Below are positions 60,881 through 64,000 of a DNA stretch of 64,000 nucleotides, piece after piece (within the stretch, counting starts at the first letter, position 1; each line of letters starts with the position of its first letter). The translations under genes were made by a program, and so were the position numbers. The notes below the pieces were generated by a model. The model did no database searches, was not told the DNA's origin, and was given only the letters and a program-made list of their open reading frames with translations. The DNA comes from Phytoactinopolyspora limicola (GTDB lineage: Bacteria; Actinomycetota; Actinomycetes; Jiangellales; Jiangellaceae), in contig NZ_JAAOEN010000010.1 of the NCBI RefSeq assembly GCF_011320225.1, positions 62,001 to 126,000 of the forward strand, written 5' to 3'.

Positions 60881-61696
60881 ATGGCGCCTCCGCCATCCGT
60901 CAGCCGGCCGGGAACTCGGCTCTCGCGCCGGCTGAAGGCTACGTTCTGGTTCTTCATTCCCTTCGTCGCGCTCGCCGTGGTCTGGATCATCACGGTCGAG
61001 ATGACCGGGGTGGCGATGCGCACGTTCCCACAACTGAACGACGTGCGGGACGCCATCGGTGACCTCTGGAGCACCGGAGACCTGTTTACCCACGTCGGTT
61101 CGAGTCTGCGCCGAGTGATGATCGGCGCGATTCTCGCGGTGATCACCGCCGTGCCGTTCGGCATTCTCCTCGGATCCAACCGATGGGCGGCGGCATTCTT
61201 CTCTCCACTGCTCCGGTTCTCCGTCGCACTGGCCGGCATCGCCTGGATTCCGCTGGCGACGCTGTGGCTGGGATACGGGGAGCGGGCGGTGATCTTCATC
61301 GTGTGGAATGCGATGTTCTTCGCCATCACCTACAACGCCATGCTGGGTGTGCAGCGGATTCCCACCGAGCTGTGGCGGGCTGCTCGCAGCCTGGGCACTC
61401 CGCGGTGGCGGATGTTCGGGGAGGTGTTCCTACCGGGTGCCCTGCCCAACGTCGTCACCGGCCTTCGGGTGGGGTTGGGCTACGGCTGGCGCGGTCTAGT
61501 CGCCGCCGAGGTGGTGGCCACCAGCAGCGGCCTCGGATATTCGATCTTTCAAGCCCAACAGTTCTACCGAACCGACGTCATCGTCGCGATGATGGTGATC
61601 ATCGGCGTGTTGTGGCTGATCACCGACCGGGCTCTACTGGCACCGCTCGAACGGCGCACCGTCGAGCGCTGGGGCATGAAGGCGGTGACCGCATGA
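60881..61696 (+). CDS. ABC transporter permease, SsuC/TauC type
   Basis: 271 residues from an ATG with AAAGGA upstream (a GTG one codon before is in frame). Five or six helices, with the coupling loop PTELWRAARSLGTPRWRMFGEVFLPGALP. The membrane family is that of nitrate/sulfonate/bicarbonate importers. The stop overlaps the next permease start by four bases. Confidence 0.9.
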   Translation: MAPPPSVSRPGTRLSRRLKATFWFFIPFVALAVVWIITVEMTGVAMRTFPQLNDVRDAIGDLWSTGDLFTHVGSSLRRVMIGAILAVITAVPFGILLGSNRWAAAFFSPLLRFSVALAGIAWIPLATLWLGYGERAVIFIVWNAMFFAITYNAMLGVQRIPTELWRAARSLGTPRWRMFGEVFLPGALPNVVTGLRVGLGYGWRGLVAAEVVATSSGLGYSIFQAQQFYRTDVIVAMMVIIGVLWLITDRALLAPLERRTVERWGMKAVTA

Positions 61697-62529
61697 TGCT
61701 CGACGCCAAGGTCCGCCGCGCCCAGCGCCGTCAAGTGTGGGCCCACCGCCTCGGCCGAAACCGGCTGTTCCGCACCCTCGGCCCGTTCGTGCCGGTGGTG
61801 CTGCTGTGGTGGATCGTCGCCGAAGCCGAGGTATTCCCCAGCGCCTTCTTCGTCGGGCCCGACGTCGTACTGTCCGAGTTCGGCGAGCTGATCCGCAAGG
61901 GGATCCTGCCGTCGTACCTGTCCGACTCGCTGATCCGGCTGCGCAACGGCGTGCTATTCGGGCTGCTCATCGGCATCCCGGCGGGGTTCGTCGTCGCGAT
62001 GTCGTACTGGGCGCGCAAGCTGACCTGGCCGCTGCTGATGTTCTTCCAGGCGATCGCGGATATCGCGTGGCTGCCGATCGTGATCGTGTGGTTCGGTCAC
62101 AGCCTCACCGCGGTGACCTTCGTCATCGTCTACACGATCGTCTTCCCATTGATGATCAGCATCGTCTCCGGTGTCGAGCAGGTGCCGCGTGACCTCGTCC
62201 GGGCCGCCCGGAGTCTGGGCGCCAGCCGGTTCCGAGTGTTCACCGACGTGATCGCCCCTGGTGCGCTGCCAGCGGTGGCCACCGGCATCCGCACCGGGCT
62301 CGGCTACGGCTGGCGGGCGCTGATCGCGGCCGAGATCATCATCGGGGCTAGTGGGATAGGGTTCATGATGTTCGACGCCCGCCGGGCTGGTGACGTGACC
62401 CATGTGTTCGTGGGCATGATCGTGCTGGGGGTGTTGTGGTACGCGCTCGACGCCCTCATCCTCGCGCCGTTCGAGCGGAGCACCATCCAGCGATGGGGAA
62501 TGGTACGTACCGCGGAGGTAGCGCGATGA
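61693..62529 (+). CDS. ABC transporter permease, SsuC/TauC type
   Basis: 278 residues; two ATG codons in a row open the gene. Helices start LGPFVPVVLLWWIVAEAEVFP; the coupling loop is PRDLVRAARSLGASRFRVFTDVIAPGALP. It is similar in plan to the permease before it but clearly diverged, so the channel is a heterodimer. The stop overlaps the ATPase start as ATGA. Confidence 0.9.
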   Translation: MMLDAKVRRAQRRQVWAHRLGRNRLFRTLGPFVPVVLLWWIVAEAEVFPSAFFVGPDVVLSEFGELIRKGILPSYLSDSLIRLRNGVLFGLLIGIPAGFVVAMSYWARKLTWPLLMFFQAIADIAWLPIVIVWFGHSLTAVTFVIVYTIVFPLMISIVSGVEQVPRDLVRAARSLGASRFRVFTDVIAPGALPAVATGIRTGLGYGWRALIAAEIIIGASGIGFMMFDARRAGDVTHVFVGMIVLGVLWYALDALILAPFERSTIQRWGMVRTAEVAR

Positions 62530-63323
62530 GCACGCTCGAAATCACCAACCTGCACAAGGAGTTCGTCGACGTCTACACCGGCGAGACGGTCACCGCCGTC
62601 GGCGACGTCTCGTTCGGCATCGAGCAGGGTGAGTTCGTGTCCATCCTCGGGCCGAGCGGCTGCGGGAAAACCACCGTGCTGAACATCGTCGCCGGGTTCG
62701 ACACCCAGACCAGCGGAACCGTCCATGTGGACGGCCGGGCAGTCGACGGTCCGTCGCCCGAGCGCGGCGTGGTCTTCCAGAGCTTCGCGTTGTTCCCGTG
62801 GAAGACCGTTCTCGGCAACGTCATCTTCGGGCTGCGGATGCGTGGTGTTCCACGGCGTGAACGCGACGTGATCGCCCAGCAGTACCTGCAGCTGGTCGGC
62901 CTCGAGGGGTTCGAGCGGAAGTTCCCGCACGAGCTGTCCGGAGGTATGCAGCAACGCCTGGGTGTGGCACGAGTGCTGGCGAACGAACCCGCGGTGATGC
63001 TCATGGACGAACCCTTCGCCAGCGTCGACGCCCAGACCCGTCGCAAGCTGCAGGAAGAACTCACCGGGATCTTCGAGACGAAACGGCCGACAGTCTTCTT
63101 CGTCACCCACGACGTCGACGAAGCCGTGTTCCTCGCCGACCGAGTAGTGGTGCTCAGTGCCCGGCCGAGCCGGGTGAGCGAGATCGTCACGGTGCCGCTG
63201 GAGCGTCCACGGCAGTGGCGAGCCGCCCTCGACAGCGCCGAATTCCGGCACACTGTCACGTATCTGACCGACCTGCTGGCGGGAGATGAGCCCGGTGTCC
63301 CGGCTGACGTGGATCGTGCGTAA
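62526..63323 (+). CDS. ABC transporter ATPase, SsuB/TauB type
   Basis: 265 residues. Walker A GPSGCGKTT (near 43-51), Q-loop VFQSFALFPWKTV, signature LSGGMQQRLGVARVLA, Walker B VMLMDEPFASVD and H-loop FVTHDVDEA. The FPWKTV sequence is typical of the SsuB/NrtD group. GGAGG stands seven bases before the ATG. It drives the two permeases. The last 38 bases overlap the next reading frame. Confidence 0.94.
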   Translation: MSTLEITNLHKEFVDVYTGETVTAVGDVSFGIEQGEFVSILGPSGCGKTTVLNIVAGFDTQTSGTVHVDGRAVDGPSPERGVVFQSFALFPWKTVLGNVIFGLRMRGVPRRERDVIAQQYLQLVGLEGFERKFPHELSGGMQQRLGVARVLANEPAVMLMDEPFASVDAQTRRKLQEELTGIFETKRPTVFFVTHDVDEAVFLADRVVVLSARPSRVSEIVTVPLERPRQWRAALDSAEFRHTVTYLTDLLAGDEPGVPADVDRA

Positions 63324-63648
63324 GGTACTCGGCACCGTCGGCGGACGGACGCTGGCGGCGCTGATCGTGTTCGTGCTCGCGTATCAGGCGTGGATTGGTA
63401 TCACCGCCATGAGCAAGGTGGCCGACGGGGTGGGGGAAGGCGCTGACCAGCGCGGCCGGTACGACGTTGACATCGTCCTAGGGTTCGAGCCCGAAGGTTT
63501 TCACATGCGTCAGCTGCAGGACTACGGCCGGGTGCGCGGAGCCACCGACACCGTGGTGCACATGCGCAACGTCACCGACGACGACGTCGACGCGATGGCC
63601 CGCAAATACTGGATCAAAGAGATCCGCCCCGGCACCGCCCTCCGCTAA
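63286..63648 (+). CDS. Small single-helix membrane protein encoded with the ABC importer
   Basis: 120 residues (a GTG at 63295 would make 117). One helix, GGRTLAALIVFVLAYQAWIGI, precedes a soluble tail of about 75 residues with FEPEGFHMRQLQDYGRVRG and a C-terminal DDDVDAMARKYWIKEI. I do not recognise the family. The overlap with the ATPase gene (38 bases) shows it is translated with the importer. It could be an accessory or regulatory subunit of the transporter. Confidence 0.65.
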   Translation: MSPVSRLTWIVRKVLGTVGGRTLAALIVFVLAYQAWIGITAMSKVADGVGEGADQRGRYDVDIVLGFEPEGFHMRQLQDYGRVRGATDTVVHMRNVTDDDVDAMARKYWIKEIRPGTALR

Positions 63649-63657
63649 CCCGTTGTG

Positions 63658-63821
63658 CACCTGATCTCCGTTTTGTCACCTGATCTTTTTCGTGGGAGCG
63701 ATCAGGTGTGCTGAACGGCGGGGATCGGCGCGGTCTGGGCATCTGATCGCGTCTCAGAGTGCGGACGCGTGGCGATCAGATGCATCGATCATGGTTTTTG
63801 GCTGGGTTGGTGCATCTGATC
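63658..63821. repeat. Cluster of six CAYCTGATC repeats in both orientations
   Basis: CACCTGATC or CATCTGATC occurs at 63658, 63677, 63740 and 63813 (plus) and 63700 and 63774 (minus). Copies at 63739-63750 and 63772-63783 form a perfect 12-bp inverted repeat, GCATCTGATCGC/GCGATCAGATGC; those at 63677-63685 and 63700-63708 form a 9-bp one. The stretch from 63649 to the end of the window holds no supported gene, and after 63822 I see nothing clear. Confidence 0.8.
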
Positions 63822-64000
63822 GTCGCCGGGAGGGTGGGCCACAGGCGGGGTGTGCCGACGGTGCCGTGGCTCGGCGGCGCGTGGCTCGTTGAGGTGTTGT
63901 GCGTGGCACGGTGAAACGTTGCTCACGTGGGCGGTATGTCCGGGTTTGTGGAGCACCTCAGCGTGCCATGCCGGATGCTCGGTCGGGCCGCAGCGTCGAC

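Noticed and set aside
63649-64000. Short reading frame at 63692-63892
   Set aside because: It runs through the CAYCTGATC repeat cluster, has no ribosome site and no domain.

Overview
The window reads as chromosomal DNA of a high-GC actinomycete. Third codon positions are almost all G or C, many genes start with GTG and overlap as ATGA or GTGA, and the window carries a roadblock/DUF742/GTPase conservon (cvnABCD), a uroporphyrinogen-III synthase fused to a DNA-binding domain, and a fused NnrD/NnrE. Several secreted proteins have long acidic linkers, which suggests salt tolerance. A Jiangella- or Nocardioides-like actinomycete is possible, but that is inference. I saw no rRNA, tRNA, CRISPR array, phage gene or intact transposase.

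Layout. 1-4.5 kb: the end of a glucosidase-like gene and a ROK-regulated sugar ABC operon, all on the minus strand. 4.7-8.5 kb: two VOC proteins, a TetR regulator divergent from an ABC exporter, and DoxX. 8.7-11.1 kb: a class A penicillin-binding protein with an acidic glycine tail. 11.5-14.4 kb: an arsR-ACR3-ferredoxin reductase operon. 14.6-18.5 kb: pstSCAB. 18.6-20.0 kb: a ThrE-type exporter. 20.2-30.5 kb: a nitrate/nitrite assimilation cluster (narK, nasA, a nasB-like reductase, nirB, nirD, hemD-regulator, CbiX-like), which covers nitrate uptake, reduction to ammonium and part of siroheme supply. 30.7-33.1 kb: a VOC protein, a PP2C phosphatase and coaA.

33.2-53.9 kb: the actinobacterial housekeeping run glmS, acpS, nnrDE, alr, hydrolase, tsaE, then tsaB, rimI, tsaD and a GH3 lipoprotein. 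This run is split between tsaE and tsaB by about 9 kb of sugar-catabolic genes: an ABC importer, a secreted DUF4185 protein, a LacI regulator, an FGGY kinase and an acetyl-xylan-esterase-like hydrolase. 54.1-59.0 kb: cvnDCBA and an MHYT-domain sensor. 59.5-63.6 kb: an NMT1/SsuA-type ABC importer with two permeases, an ATPase and a small membrane protein. The last 350 bases hold a cluster of CAYCTGATC repeats.

The most unusual content is non-coding. Four very long palindromes share a CCATGATCAT core. Three of them supply the TGA stop codon of the preceding gene, and in two of those the opposite arm supplies the Shine-Dalgarno of the following gene (nnrDE/alr and rimI/tsaD). A second palindrome type (CGTCCTGC...GCAGGACG) lies inside the coding ends of three nitrate-cluster genes. 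Downstream of the penicillin-binding protein are three hairpin-like repeats, each carrying the anti-Shine-Dalgarno core CCTCCTT.
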